Of a stretch of 64,000 nt of DNA, positions 43,369 through 55,030 are shown piece after piece. Position numbers and translations under genes: made by a program. Within the stretch, counting starts at the first letter, position 1; the number at the start of each line of letters is the position of its first letter. The DNA is from Phoronis australis (taxonomy: Eukaryota > Phoronida > Phoronidae), in contig NMRA01000102.1 of the NCBI GenBank assembly GCA_002633005.1, forward strand, positions 197,515-261,514, written 5' to 3'. The notes below the pieces were generated by a model. The model was given only the letters and a program-made list of their open reading frames with translations, searched no databases and was not told the origin of the DNA.

Positions 43369-44805
43369 ATGTGCCCATTATAAGTGGGTGCATATCACTG
43401 TCATCTCTGTGTCTCACATAAACCCCTAATAGGATCTTGATGAGATTTGGTAGATGTGTTCGTATGAAACTTACGTCGGATGATGACGGATTTCGGTCCT
43501 ATCCAACTACCCATGTGCCCCTAAGTGGGAATTTTAGTTTTTTACGTTTACCTCTGTATCTTCGGATATCCTCCGTGGATTTTTCATAAAATTTGGCAGA
43601 TAGGCATCTATTAGTGAGATGACGCTATCCTTCCGTTTTCAGATGTGTTCGAGGTATTTTGCCTCACCTAGTGGCCATTTTACTGTTTTCAATTTTTTCG
43701 GCATCCACCCCTCTATCAACCAAACCACTTCAAGGATGATTGTGAACATTGGCATATATGTTCTTTACTTTGAAGAGAGCGGCTGGCCGTGATTTTCCAA
43801 TGACTTCAACTACTGTGAAGCATCCTAGTGGCAGTTACGTATGTTTGTTTTTGCGCCCATGGCTGTATCTCCTAAATGCTCTTCAGGATCTTTATTAAAT
43901 TTTCCAAATGTGTATTTGTATGAAGTTGACAACCGAAGGTGACGACTTTCGGACAGATAGAAGTACCGCAGTGCTCCGTAGTGGCAATTTTAGTTTTTTA
44001 CGTTTACCTCTGTACCTTCAAAGATCCTCAACGGATTTTCATAAAATTTGGCAGATAGGCATCTATCATTGAGTTGACGCTATCCTTTCATTTGCGGATA
44101 AATTCGAGGTGTTTTGCACTACCTAGTGGTCATTTTTACTGTTTTTGCATTCGCCCCTCTGTCAACCAAACCACTCTGAAGATGATTGTGAAAATTGGCA
44201 TATATGTCGCTACTGAGAAGAGGACGACTGTGGCTGTTTTTTTTTATGCCCATGACTTTATCTCCCAAACCATTTGTTGGATATTTGTTAAATTTAGCAA
44301 GTTAGTGTATTTATATGAAGTTGACAATGGAAGATGACAACTTTCTGATGAATCCGACAAACGTGCCCCCTAGTGGGAATTTCATTTTTTATGCATTTTT
44401 CTCTGTTTCTTGACGGATATTTATGACATTTGGTAAATACCTTTCTATTAAAAAAATGACATGTTCCTGTTTTCAGATAGATTCAACATATGTTGCTCCA
44501 TCTAGTGGCCATTTTTACTGTTTTCTAGTCTGTTTTTGGCATCTGCCCCTATATCAACCAAACACTGAGGTTGATTTTGAAAATTGGTTTTGATGTTTCT
44601 ACTGTGAAGAGGCTGGTCGATGAGGATTTTCGGACGACTTGGACTATTGTGGCGCCTGCTTGTGGCATTTTTTTGGGTCTATGGCTGTATCTCCTGAACC
44701 CTCTGCAGGATATTTATTAAATTTATGATGCAAATAAACACCCCTATATGCACACTGTTTGCAGTGCAGTAATGGGCACATTTCAACGCTCAGCATTGTT
44801 TGTGT
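43369..44805 (+). mobile_element. repeat family 1 (HINE-like), plus-strand copy
   Basis: A 5' palindrome at 43369-43393 (ATGTGCCCA..TGGGTGCAT), modules of about 150 bp with ATAAAATTTGGCAGATAGGC and CCTAGTGG motifs, then a 3' GGGCACAT and the hairpin-like AACGCTCAGCATT at 44784-44796. Confidence 0.65.
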
Positions 44806-45230
44806 TGAACAGCTTTGACCAGCCACCACGTGGTACAACTTTAAACCTAAATGAAACCAGTGTCATTAGTTTTCCCTTTAATGTTATGTAGAACCGTAGA
44901 AAAACGTCCAAATTTGGCTTACTACAATACATGGTTGATCTAATTCAAATTTAATATTCAGATGCTTTGCTGCAAACCAGTGTTAGAAATGACTGACTTT
45001 GTATGAGGAACCTTTATGATGTTCATGGACAAACTCAAAATTTGCATAAAATGAAAATGAAATGATTAGAGAAATGGAACACCGTGTTTTGAGATTTTGT
45101 CTTGATCATTGATATCAAATAAAATTTGACCATGTTTTACTACGCATGTACCTTTTTTCGCTAAATTTTACTAAAGGACTGCTTACATGACGGATACTTT
45201 AAATTTCATTGCTCTGTAGATATTTAACTT

Positions 45231-45990
45231 GATGCACTTGTCTTATAAGACACTACAGACTGCTTGATATACAGACTTGTCTATAAGACACTACAGACTG
45301 CTTGGTACACAGACTTGTCTATAAGACACTGCAGACTGCTTGATATACAGACTTGTCCATAAGACACTATAGACTGCTTGATATACAGACTTGTCTATAA
45401 GACACTATAAACTGCTTGATATACAGACTTGTCTATAAGACACTGCAGACTGCTTGATGTACAGACTTGTCTATAAGACACTACTGACTGCTTGATGAAC
45501 AGACTTGTCTATAAGACACTATAGACTGTTTGATATACAGACTTGTCTATAAGACACTATAGACTGGTTGATGTACAGACTTGTCTATAAGACACTACAA
45601 ACTGCTTGATGTACAGACTTGTCTATAAGACACTATAGACTGTTTGATATACAGACTTGTCTATAAGACACTATAAACTGCTTGATGTACAGACTTGTCT
45701 ATAAGACACTGTAAACTGCTTGATGTACAGACTTGTCTATAAGACACTATAAACTGTTTGATATACAGACTTGTCTATAAGACACTATAAACTGCTTGAT
45801 GTACAGACTTGTCTATAAGACACTATAAACTGTTTGATATACAGACTTGTCTATAAGACACTATAAACTGCTTGATGTACAGACTTGTCTATAAGACACT
45901 ACTGACTGCTTGATGTACAGTCTTGTCTGTAAGACACTACAGACTGCTCGATATACAGACTTGTATGTAAGACACTACAGACTGCTACAT
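45231..45990. repeat. 38-bp minisatellite, about 20 copies
   Basis: The unit CTTGATATACAGACTTGTCT plus ATAAGACACTATAGACTG is highly regular. Variants (GATATAC/GATGTAC, ATAGACTG/ATAAACTG) alternate along the array, suggesting higher-order duplication of pairs. Confidence 0.95.
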
Positions 45991-46292
45991 AACCTTTAAC
46001 TGAAACCACTTCCTCATCTTCATCGCGGTGTTAGTGAATGACTGTTAGACGTATGGATTGTTGTTTTTCAATCCTCAAAAATTCCTAAAGGTGTAAAATT
46101 TCACGAGTTGACCATGGGCAGTAAAAAAAGTGCCGTACATGCAAGTTGCCTTCAGGAAGGTTAAAGGTTGCCTAAAATGGCTTGTGTTTTCTCAAGTGAA
46201 TCTATTCTTAGTGTTACTTATTGTGTGATAACAAGTATATGTTAATTTTGGAGTCATCTAACGCTAATCCACCCATTATTTTCTTATTACAG

Positions 46293-46415
46293 AAAGGTGT
46301 CGGCAGGTTACAAGGAATTGTTTCCGCCCGCAATCTCGAGCGGAATTTAGATGACCTCATATCCAACATGAAATATTTCCGCACAGATTTGCGTGACTAC
46401 CTTAGGTCTATGAAG
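46293..46415 (+). CDS. orphan coding exon, unidentified gene
   Basis: The exon lies between a good acceptor (TTTTCTTATTACAG) and a donor (ATGAAG/GTGCTA); 123 nt encode 41 residues including SARNLERNLDDLISNMKYF. The composition is that of an amphipathic helix, with charged residues and regularly spaced Leu, Ile and Met. Only a stop follows the donor, so it must be spliced onward. I do not recognise the family. It could belong to the gene whose promoter may be near 31.9 kb or to an unrelated transcript; it does not resemble the N terminus of glutaminyl cyclase. Confidence 0.5.
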
Positions 46416-47274
46416 GTGCTATAACTGTTTGTAGTACTGTTATGCTACTAGAACTCCATATAAGTTATGCTACTATAACCTCATATAAGTTTGCTTCAAT
46501 ACCCATTAGTCCCTATTTGATTTTTTTGAAAACTGGGCCTACGGAAGGGTGCTTTTTTCAATTTAAATCTTTACAACAGAATTGCTTTACAAGTTAAAGG
46601 GTGGTGTTACTGAATGAAAACTCTACAAAAAGGTAGCCTTAGACAATTTGGTCTCTATCCACTCCTCATTCCTTAAGAGGGTGTGCCATTTTACCAGTTA
46701 CACAGCTGGTCAAAATATTGAGTACCCATTTCTGGATTAGAAACTTTTCATGAAAGATACACGGGCCATCAATCTTTAGTGGAGCTTTTGCATTCCTTAT
46801 ACTAATTAAATGTGCAGATAGATCAAATTTTGTTTCTATAATGCAGCTAGTTGTGATCCATACCTGACACCTTCATTAGGGTTAAAGTGGAAGGAAGGAA
46901 CTAGTTTTATTGAATCAAATGATGGTTTAGGCACAATGTATTGATCTATCAGATAACAGGATTTTTATGGCTCCGGCATACCATTGGTTTTTTCTTAGTT
47001 TGCTTTTGTTGTGTTAGACAAATCTTCTCATCGACTGACTGACTGACCCCAATTATCGATCAATAACAGGATTTGAATTAATACCTGTCTTCCCACTGCA
47101 GACCACAGATTCTCCGTTTTGTTATTCCTTGATGTTCTCAGTAGTGACACCTACATGTTGTTTGCTGTTGAATGTGTTGTTTCTGCTTTGTTGACTTTTG
47201 TGTGATGGCATGCATTGTTACTTTTAATGTGAAATTCCAGATATTGCTCCTTTTAAACTAATACTAGTATAATT

Positions 47275-48459
47275 ACTTGGCGAAATTTATTTCGCCAAGT
47301 ATGTTGGTCTTCCATCAATTTTTTTTTGTTTTTTTCTTTTTTTTTGTTCGCACGATACAGGTAGCAATTTTCATCCGATCATCACGAAATTTACACATAA
47401 CACGTAGTTCTGGAAGTACTGGAGGCCTATTGTTTTTTGTTATAATCGGATCCAAGATGGCGGCTGTGGTGGCCATTTTGTTTTCATTTTAAGATTCAAA
47501 GGCTTCTGGAGGCTACAATTTTTTTCTACAGTGCTGAAAATCAGCACAATTAATGGACTGGATGTGCACTACACGTATACTGGAAATTGTGTACTTCCGT
47601 TTAAAGATGGCGGAAATATTGGCACTAGCGCATGCGCACCTCGATTTTGGGAAAAAACGTTTTCTCCTGTAGAGGGCGCATTATAGGACCAATTCCTTCG
47701 AATTTTTCAGATATCATTTTTTATGACATGCTATTAAATAAAGCCAAAAAACAGGAAGTTGCTTTCAAGATGGTGGATCTGGCGCATGTTGATCCATTTT
47801 CAGTCGTTCTGAGGTGCCATTTTAACGGGAGGAGGAAATGACGTGAACTTCTGCATGTGGATTCTCTAAGGTATACTCTTTTAAATAAACTCTGACAATT
47901 TTTTTCTCAGATTTACCGTTTTTGAGTTATTTGACTTTTGGAATTTAAAAAAAAACGCAAAATTTCATTTTTTTCGAAAAATTTTTGGAATTGGGCGATA
48001 CCATCAGTTCAGATAGAGTTTTGAACGGGCTTTCAGAAGATGTTTTCCATTTTTCGCTAGGACGTCTACTTTTCAAATTATTCGAGATTTTCTGATAGCG
48101 CTGTTCCTTTGTTGAGCGCTTGATGTTGGTTTAGCTTCTATTGAAAAAGAGTGTAGCCTATTTCTTGCTGATTTATGACATCTAAGTGCTTCATATGAAT
48201 GTTATGATGTTCAACATCATCACCATCGTCATCATATTCGTCATCATCTTCGTCATCGTCTTTTCAATTAATTTCGCCAAGTGCCGCTCAAGACAGTAGC
48301 CTATACTTACTGATGTCTGGCCTCTACGTTCGTCTTGTGAATGTTATCATTACTTGAATTGTTCATCATCACCACCATCGTCGTCATATTCGTCATCTTC
48401 GTCATCATCTCTATCGTCGTCTTTTTTGTTAATTTCGCCAAGTGTCGCTCCTCGGAGCG
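47275..48459 (+). mobile_element. repeat family 2 (HINE-like), copy 1
   Basis: It starts with a perfect palindrome at 47275-47300 (ACTTGGCGAAAT/ATTTCGCCAAGT), then a T-rich tract, a body of about 900 bp, a CATCGTC-type triplet microsatellite, a 3' ATTTCGCCAAGT (48432-48443) and a perfect hairpin CGCTCCTCGGAGCG (48446-48459). An additional internal ATTTCGCCAAGT near 48271 suggests a duplicated 3' end. Its body matches 50580-51722. Confidence 0.75.
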
Positions 48460-48865
48460 TTTTCATTTATTTTGTTTCCACATCTTGCCTCTCTCTGGTA
48501 AACACCAGAGAGAGATTGTTGTGATACTTCTAAGCTGCAGATGGCTCATCACTCATCATTAATCAATTAACTGCTTTGGTTTTCTACAGACTGGAGTCAA
48601 ACTTGCCTTCTGTTTATGTCTGTAAATGCTTTTGAGACCAGCACTTTTTTCTTCCTAAATTAAGCACGATCAAAAGAGATTAGGCATCTTAGACATGGCA
48701 TTTTTTTTCACACGGGTGTTGGTGGAATTCACTCATGAGATGCTACGAGGGTTGTCTGTTTCAGTCTTAAACCAGTCGGCCATTTTATGGTTCACAGTAT
48801 GGCCTTGTTTCCCACTCAATATGGCAGACACGTGAAATTTTATTTGGTCAAAAAAATAAATATTA

Positions 48866-49565
48866 ACCCGTTCAACCCCATAGACCACTTTGTTGGTCTC
48901 TCGACATGCTGAACTCAACAGTAGATTTGATTGGTTGATTTTGAGAATTTCTATGTTTATGTCACAATTTTAAATATAGACTTGCCTTAGTCTCTGACAG
49001 CTTTTCCGATTCGTTTTGAGATGTGGTGTGAGTTATTAAAGAGGTTTTCTAAGAATTTTGATGACTCGGTGAAAACATGTCAGCTCATGCTGATTCAGAT
49101 GCAGACTTTTCAGATGACGAAATAGACAATAATTTGTATGCTTTTAACTTAATTAACACTTAGATGATCAAAGAATGGAATTTGACTGTGTCTGGCAAGA
49201 GTTTGTTGATGATGTGACAATGAAGTTGAATTTCATGGCTTTGAAACAGAGGTAAACTTTACAGGTCACGAATTTTGCAAATAAACACCAAGTGAACCTG
49301 AACAACTTCCGCAAATTTTTGTGGAGATGCTAGGCCAGTTAGGTACTTTGAAATTTTTAAATTTGAAGGTCCAAAAGAAGTGCGAGTCAAAACCAGAAGT
49401 AAATAAAGGTGAATGGTCGGACAAAACGGTCACCGATTTTAAGTTATTTGTGGCCTTCAAGTGTTGATGGAAGTCATGACATTTGATCGAGATCATCCCT
49501 ATTGGTTTGAAATCTGTTCTAATTGGTTGACTCGAACATGGCATGATGTTCAGAACTCAAGAACT
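48866..49565 (+). mobile_element. possible piggyBac-like remnant
   Basis: TTAACCCGTTCAACCCC at 48866 resembles a piggyBac end with its TTAA target. Downstream, ATG at 49077 opens an acidic frame (MSAHADSDADFSDDEIDNN) like the N terminus of piggyBac transposases, but it is soon closed by stops. No matching right end was found. Confidence 0.35.
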
Positions 49566-49789
49566 GCTTGGGATAATAATAGGTGATGAAGTCATTTGAA
49601 ATTTACATTGAATTGACAAATTGGCAACCAAACACCTGCATTACAGGTGTTATTTATCATCTGAGAGAATAATATTTTTTAGTTTTGGTGAACTTGTTTA
49701 TAAATTTCATTCCATGCTCTACAGTGTATCACTCTTTGAAATCCAACTGTGAATGGATTGTCTATGGCATTTTGAAAACAAGCACCACC

Positions 49790-50240
49790 TAAATTCAGCC
49801 TATAGTCCCGGTTAGACGTCAACTTTTGGCCCGGCACAACTGACACGGAGTAAATTGATCGGTGTCAAGCGTCCGTTAACACACACAACTCACTAACTGT
49901 GGTAAGACGGAAATTTTAGGCTGGACAATGGATCACACATGCGCAGGTTTACAAATAAAGGGAGATGAAGGGATAGATAACCTGTAGTTAGGTCATTACA
50001 CAAGTGCAGTAGAGATGATCCTTTCCGCCTTGCCCCAGTTTCGCGTTTAGACACATAATTGATGAAGCAAGATGTTCTTGCGCAAATTGCTCTACCTCGC
50101 AAACGAGTGGCAAAAGTTGTCAGCGTGGTGTCAATTTGTTCCAGTTCAGTCCCGCTTACACACATACTTGCGCTGGAACAACTCGTTCCGTGTCAGCTGA
50201 TCCGTGTCAACTTGTAGTGTAAACGACACAGTTAGTTGGT
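49790..50240. repeat. imperfect inverted repeat with GTGTCAACTTG/CAACTGACACGG motifs
   Basis: The left part (about 49810-49890) and right part (about 50140-50235) share GACACGGA, GTTAACACACACA-like and GACGTCAACTT-like blocks in opposite orientation. It is probably an old MITE. Confidence 0.35.
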
Positions 50241-50516
50241 GTTCTGGGACAAAATGGCTGATTGGTGGTGAAAGATTTCAGAAAATTTCAGTCTGTTGTT
50301 ACTTGGTTTGTAGTGTGTAGATGTCATAGATCAACATATATTAAAGTTTATATCATTTACTTAAAAGTAATTAGCCTTTGAAACATAGAAACATTACAAT
50401 ATTTGCAATTTTTTGTGCAAAATAACTTTTTATTAATGATCATTCTCCTTGCGACTACATTGTCTACACTCTGGCTTTGTATCAGTGTGTTTAAAAACAG
50501 ACTGCAGACAACCATG

Positions 50517-51722
50517 AAATTTCGCCAAGTGTGTTGGTCTTCCATCAAGTTTTTTTACTTGGCGAGCAACATACTTGGCGAAATACAGGTTGCAATTTTC
50601 GTCCGATCATTACGAAATTTACGCATAACACGTAGTTCCGGAAGTACTGGAAGCCTATAGTTTTGCGTCATAATCGGATCCAAGATGGTGGCTGTGGTGG
50701 CCATTTTGTTTTCATTTTAAGATTCAATGGCTTCTGGAGGCCACAATTTTTTACGTACAGGGTTGAAGCTCGGCACAATTATTGGACTCGATGTGTGCTA
50801 CATACATACCGGAAATTGTCTACTTCCGGTAAAAGATAGCGGAAATATCGGCGATCGCGCATGCGCACCTCGATTTTGGCCTAAAAACGTTTTCTCCTGT
50901 AGAGGACGCAATATAGGGCCAGTTCCTTCGAATTTTTGCAGGGATTAGTTTCTTATGACATGCTATTATACAGAGCCAAAAAACCGGAAGTTGCTTTCAA
51001 GATGGCGGATATGGCACATGTTGACCCATTTTCAGTCGTGCTGGAGTGCCATTTTAAACGGGAATAGAAAAAGAGTTGATTTTTGCATGTGGATTCTCTG
51101 ACGTATACTATTTCAAAAGATCTGTAACAATTTTTCTCTCAGACGTATCGTTTTTGAGTTATTTGACTTTGAATTTCAAAAAAAAAACGCAAAATTTCAT
51201 TTTTTTCGAAAAATTTTCAGAATTGTGTGATACAATCAATTTAGATAGAGTTTTGAACGGGCTTTCAGAAGATATTTTTCATTTTCCGCTACAACGTCTA
51301 CTTTTCGAATTATTCGAGATTTTCTGATAGCGCTGTTCCTTTGTTGAACGCTCTTACTGCATTGATGTTGGTTAAGCTTCAATTGAACAAGACTGTAGCC
51401 TATTTCTTACTGATTTATGACATCTAAGTTCGTCATATGATTGTCATGATGTTTGTTCATCATCGCCCCCACCATCATCATATTCGTCATCTTCGTCATT
51501 ATCTTCGTCATCTCCGTCGTTGTCTTTTCAGTTAATTTCGCCAAGTGTTGCTCAAGACTAGCCTATTTCTTACTGATTTCGGACTTCTACGTTCGTCGTG
51601 TGTATGTTATTATTACTGCTATTGTTCATCCTCGCCACCATCGTCGTCATATTCGTTATCTTCGTCATCATCTTTATCGTCATCTTTTTGGTTAATTTCG
51701 CCAAGTGTCGCTCCTCGGAGCG
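50517..51722 (+). mobile_element. repeat family 2 (HINE-like), copy 2
   Basis: It starts at ATTTCGCCAAGTGTGTTGG, has a second palindromic arm pair (ACTTGGCGAGCAACATACTT at about 50567), then the same body as copy 1, the triplet microsatellite, a 3' ATTTCGCCAAGT (51695-51706) and hairpin CGCTCCTCGGAGCG (51709-51722). It has the same orientation as copy 1. Confidence 0.75.
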
Positions 51723-51734
51723 CTTTCATTTTTT

Positions 51735-52560
51735 TGGCTGTCTCCTTGATGGGTTTGCATGAAATTTAGCAAATAAGTTTCCATTTAAGAAACGATGACG
51801 CCTTGCTGTTTTCGTATGGATTTGGCATATTCTGACTAGCTGGTGGCAAAAAAAATTTAGTACGCCTCCGTATATGCCAAAGTAGGCAAAGGATGACTAT
51901 GAAAATTTGCAGATGTGTTCCCGATGAGAAAACAATGACTGGCATTGGTTTTTGGACGGATTCGACTTCTGTGGCAACTCAAGTGACAATTTTTTTGCGC
52001 TCATGACTTTATCTCCTAAACCTTTTGGGTGATATTTGTGAAATTTAGCATATTTGTTGCTATGGAGATGATAAGGAATGTCAAGAAGTTTCGGACCAAT
52101 GTGGCTGCAGGTGTGCCTTTAGTGGCAGTTTTAGTATTTTTATGTTTGCCTCTTTACCTTTAGATGGATTTTTCTGAAATTTTGAAAATAGGTTTGTATT
52201 AAGGGACAATTATACCTTTTAATTGTCAGACAGATTCAATATATTTTGCACCACTTACTGGCCATTTCTAAGATTTTGATTTCGTTTTTTAGCATTTGTC
52301 TCTTTATCTGCCAAACTGCTCAAAGGATGGTTATGAATCATAGCAGTTGTGTTCCTTATGAGAAGACGATGGTTGATGTTGATTTTTGGACAGGTCTGTT
52401 ACCTGTGGCATACCCTTGTGGTGATTTTATAGTTTTTGCGAACATGGCTGCTCTTGATTCCTTTGTATGATGTATGACAACTTTTGCAGGTGTTTGTGAC
52501 AGTGGCTGCCCAAGGCTTTTCATGGCTCTGACTACTGCTATGACCCCCAGTAGCAATTTT
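51735..52560 (+). repeat. diverged modules of repeat family 1
   Basis: Modules with ATCTCCTAAACC, TGAAATTTAGCA and GGATTCGACT-like segments continue without a recognisable 5' palindrome. They form an older copy, or the extended tail of the neighbouring one. Confidence 0.5.
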
Positions 52561-52567
52561 ATTTTTT

Positions 52568-53630
52568 ATGCGCCCACATATTTATATGTGGACGCATTAT
52601 GCCGTCATCTCTGTCCGTCCGTCCGTCCGTCCGGCGTCTGGCGTCCGGCGTCCGCGGCTCTATCTCCAAAACCCTTTGACATACGTTCATGAAATTTGGC
52701 ACATATGTTCCATTCATGAATGGGACAGCATGTGCGAACTTTCGGACGGATCCGACTACCGGTGTGCCCCCTAGTGGCAATTTTAGTTTTTTACGCTTAC
52801 CTTTGTATCTTCAAAAGTATTGAACGGATTTTCATGAAATTTGGTATGTAGGCACCTATTAGTGAGATGACGCTATCCTACTGTTTTCAGATGGATTCGA
52901 CGTAGTTTGCGCCACCTAGTGGCCATTTTTACTGTTTTCGAGTCTGTATTTTTGCGTCCACCCCTCTATCAACCAAACCGCTCAAAGGATGATTGTGAAA
53001 ATTGGCGTGTATGTGCTTACTATAAGGAAGACAGCTGACAATGATTTTCAGACGATTTGGACTACTGTGGCGCCTCCTAGTGGCAGTTTTGTTTTTTTGC
53101 GCCCATGGCTGTATCTCCCAAACCGTTCGCAGGATCTTTACTAAATTTAGCAAGTGTATTTATGTGATGTTGACAACGGACGATGACGACTTTAGGATGA
53201 TTCTGATTACCGGTATGCCTCTAGTGGCAATTTTAGTATTTGCCTCTAGTGGCAATTTTAGTATTTTACATTGACCTCTGTATTTTCATAGGTCTTCAGG
53301 TGTATACTTTGTGTTACTTCGTGACTGTGAAGGAAAAGTTCCAAGTAGAAATTTGTTTCTGGCATTCTAATGCTGTGCTAATCTCGTATGTTGGTAAATT
53401 TGTTTTTAATTCTATGTTTCTGTGGTGCTTTAAGCAACTGGTGTATAGGATGTGCTTGTATTATGAAGATTACTCACATTTTGCCCCTAGCCTATTGAGG
53501 AGACAAGGACCATGCCTTTCCATTTTGCGAAGTATGCCCTCTACTGGCCACTTTATGGTACCAATGAACAACCCTAGAAGGATACCGTATGCGGTGCAAT
53601 TGTGGGCGCATTTCAACGCTCCGCGTTGCT
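52568..53630 (+). mobile_element. repeat family 1 (HINE-like), best-preserved copy
   Basis: A palindrome at 52568-52597 (GCGCCCACATATTTATATGT core), then a GTCC microsatellite (52612-52650), modules with ATGAAATTTGG, GGACGGATCCGACTACCGGT and GCCACCTAGTGGC, a 3' TGTGGGCGCAT (53601-53611) and a hairpin AACGCTCCGCGTT (53615-53627). The first 480 bp are about 95% similar to 63525-64000, so the family amplified fairly recently. Confidence 0.75.
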
Positions 53631-54590
53631 CTTGTTATCTTTGCCACTATCTCTTCCGAGTTCCTTAATGTTTTTTTGCGATATTTGGAAATGAGTTTCT
53701 ATTATGAATGTAACAGCATGTTTCCAATTTGCGATAGATTCGACGTATTTTGCGCGACCTGGTTGCCATCTCAATTATTTTTAGTCTGTTTTGCCGTTTG
53801 CTTCTGTATCGGTCAAACTGCTCAGAGGACTGTTATGAAAATTGTGGGATTTGTTCTTACAAACATGAACACTACTGGTTTGAATATTCAGATGAGCCTA
53901 ATGTAACTGTGGTGCTCCCTACTGACATTATTTTTACTTCTGCAACTGCTATATCTACTAAACCTCTTGTGAGATCTTAATTTGTAAAATCTGTTGCTAT
54001 TACCTTGACATCAGATGGATAGATTCGACTACTGCTACGGTATGCCTTATAATGGCAGTTTTTTATGTCTGCCTCTGTAAATTTGGAGTTCCTTGGTGGA
54101 TTTTCATCAGTTTGTTAAACAGTTTTGTAATGGAGGGACGATGATGCTTTCCCAATTTTGGACTGTTTTGACATTCTGCGCCATCTATAAGCCATTTGTA
54201 TTGTACGAAAAACAGTGGTGGATCTAAGATACCATTAGGGGGGCCCAACATTTTGGGGAAATTGAGCAAAGCACAATTAGATACACCCACTCAGCCTGAA
54301 GACAGCGAGTGTCTGAACTTTGTACTGCAAAAATAAACGGAGGTCTATAAAAAAACGAAAGCGGTTCCGCAGCCCGTTGGGACGGGACGCTTAAAATGAG
54401 GTGTGAGAAGCATATTGCTTGTCAGGGTTAATTGTCAATTCCTTAAACTCTTGCTGTTTTATTTTTTTGCGGCAGCCAAGGGGAGGGGAGGCCCCCTGGG
54501 CCCCCTAAATCCGCCTATGAAAAACACCATTAGAAGCACACCTTTTGCGTTGCAGCCATGGGCAACGTTCGGCGTTGCTCTTTTATAGTT
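53631..54590 (+). repeat. further family 1 modules with their own 3' end, interrupted by an insertion
   Basis: Modules continue to about 54205 and resume at 54525 with TAGAAGCACACC, ending with ATGGGCAACGTTCGGCGTTG (hairpin AACGTTCGGCGTT near 54563). Confidence 0.5.
54205..54525. mobile_element. non-autonomous DNA transposon with CAGTGGTGGATCTAAG end
   Basis: The left end CAGTGGTGGATCTAAG and GGGGGGCCC correspond to the inverted right end CCCCCTAAATCCGCCTATG. It splits a family 1 repeat. There is no coding capacity. Confidence 0.6.
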
Positions 54591-54930
54591 AGGGAAAATG
54601 TTGAAGTGTTACAGTGTGCAATAAACACTCAAATTTGAAGTTAGTATACCCACCATGTCGTGTCCTTGATTACTGGAATACATTAAATATTTTTGAACCT
54701 GTCCAAAATATTAGAAATAGGCAATTATGGCCATCTAAAAATTCAAGAAATATAAGAAAGTTGGCAAAATCGATGGTGTCCGAAATCTTAGAATTTATGC
54801 GGTCGGCTGGCGACAATGTTTCAATTTGCTATTTGATCGTTTGAACTGCCGCGCTAATTTGTGATCATTATTGCTAACAAGAAATCCACACGATGTCCTC
54901 AAAAACATTAACAGCGATGTTACTGACTCT

Positions 54931-55030
54931 GAACATAATCAACTTACCGAACTTTGTGATAGGAAAAATATACAAATGTCGAACATAATCAACTTACCAA
55001 ACTTTGTGATAGGAAAAATATACAAATGTC
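54931..55030. repeat. 50-bp direct duplication
   Basis: CATAATCAACTTACCGAACT through ATATACAAATGTC is present twice in a row with one change. Confidence 0.9.
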
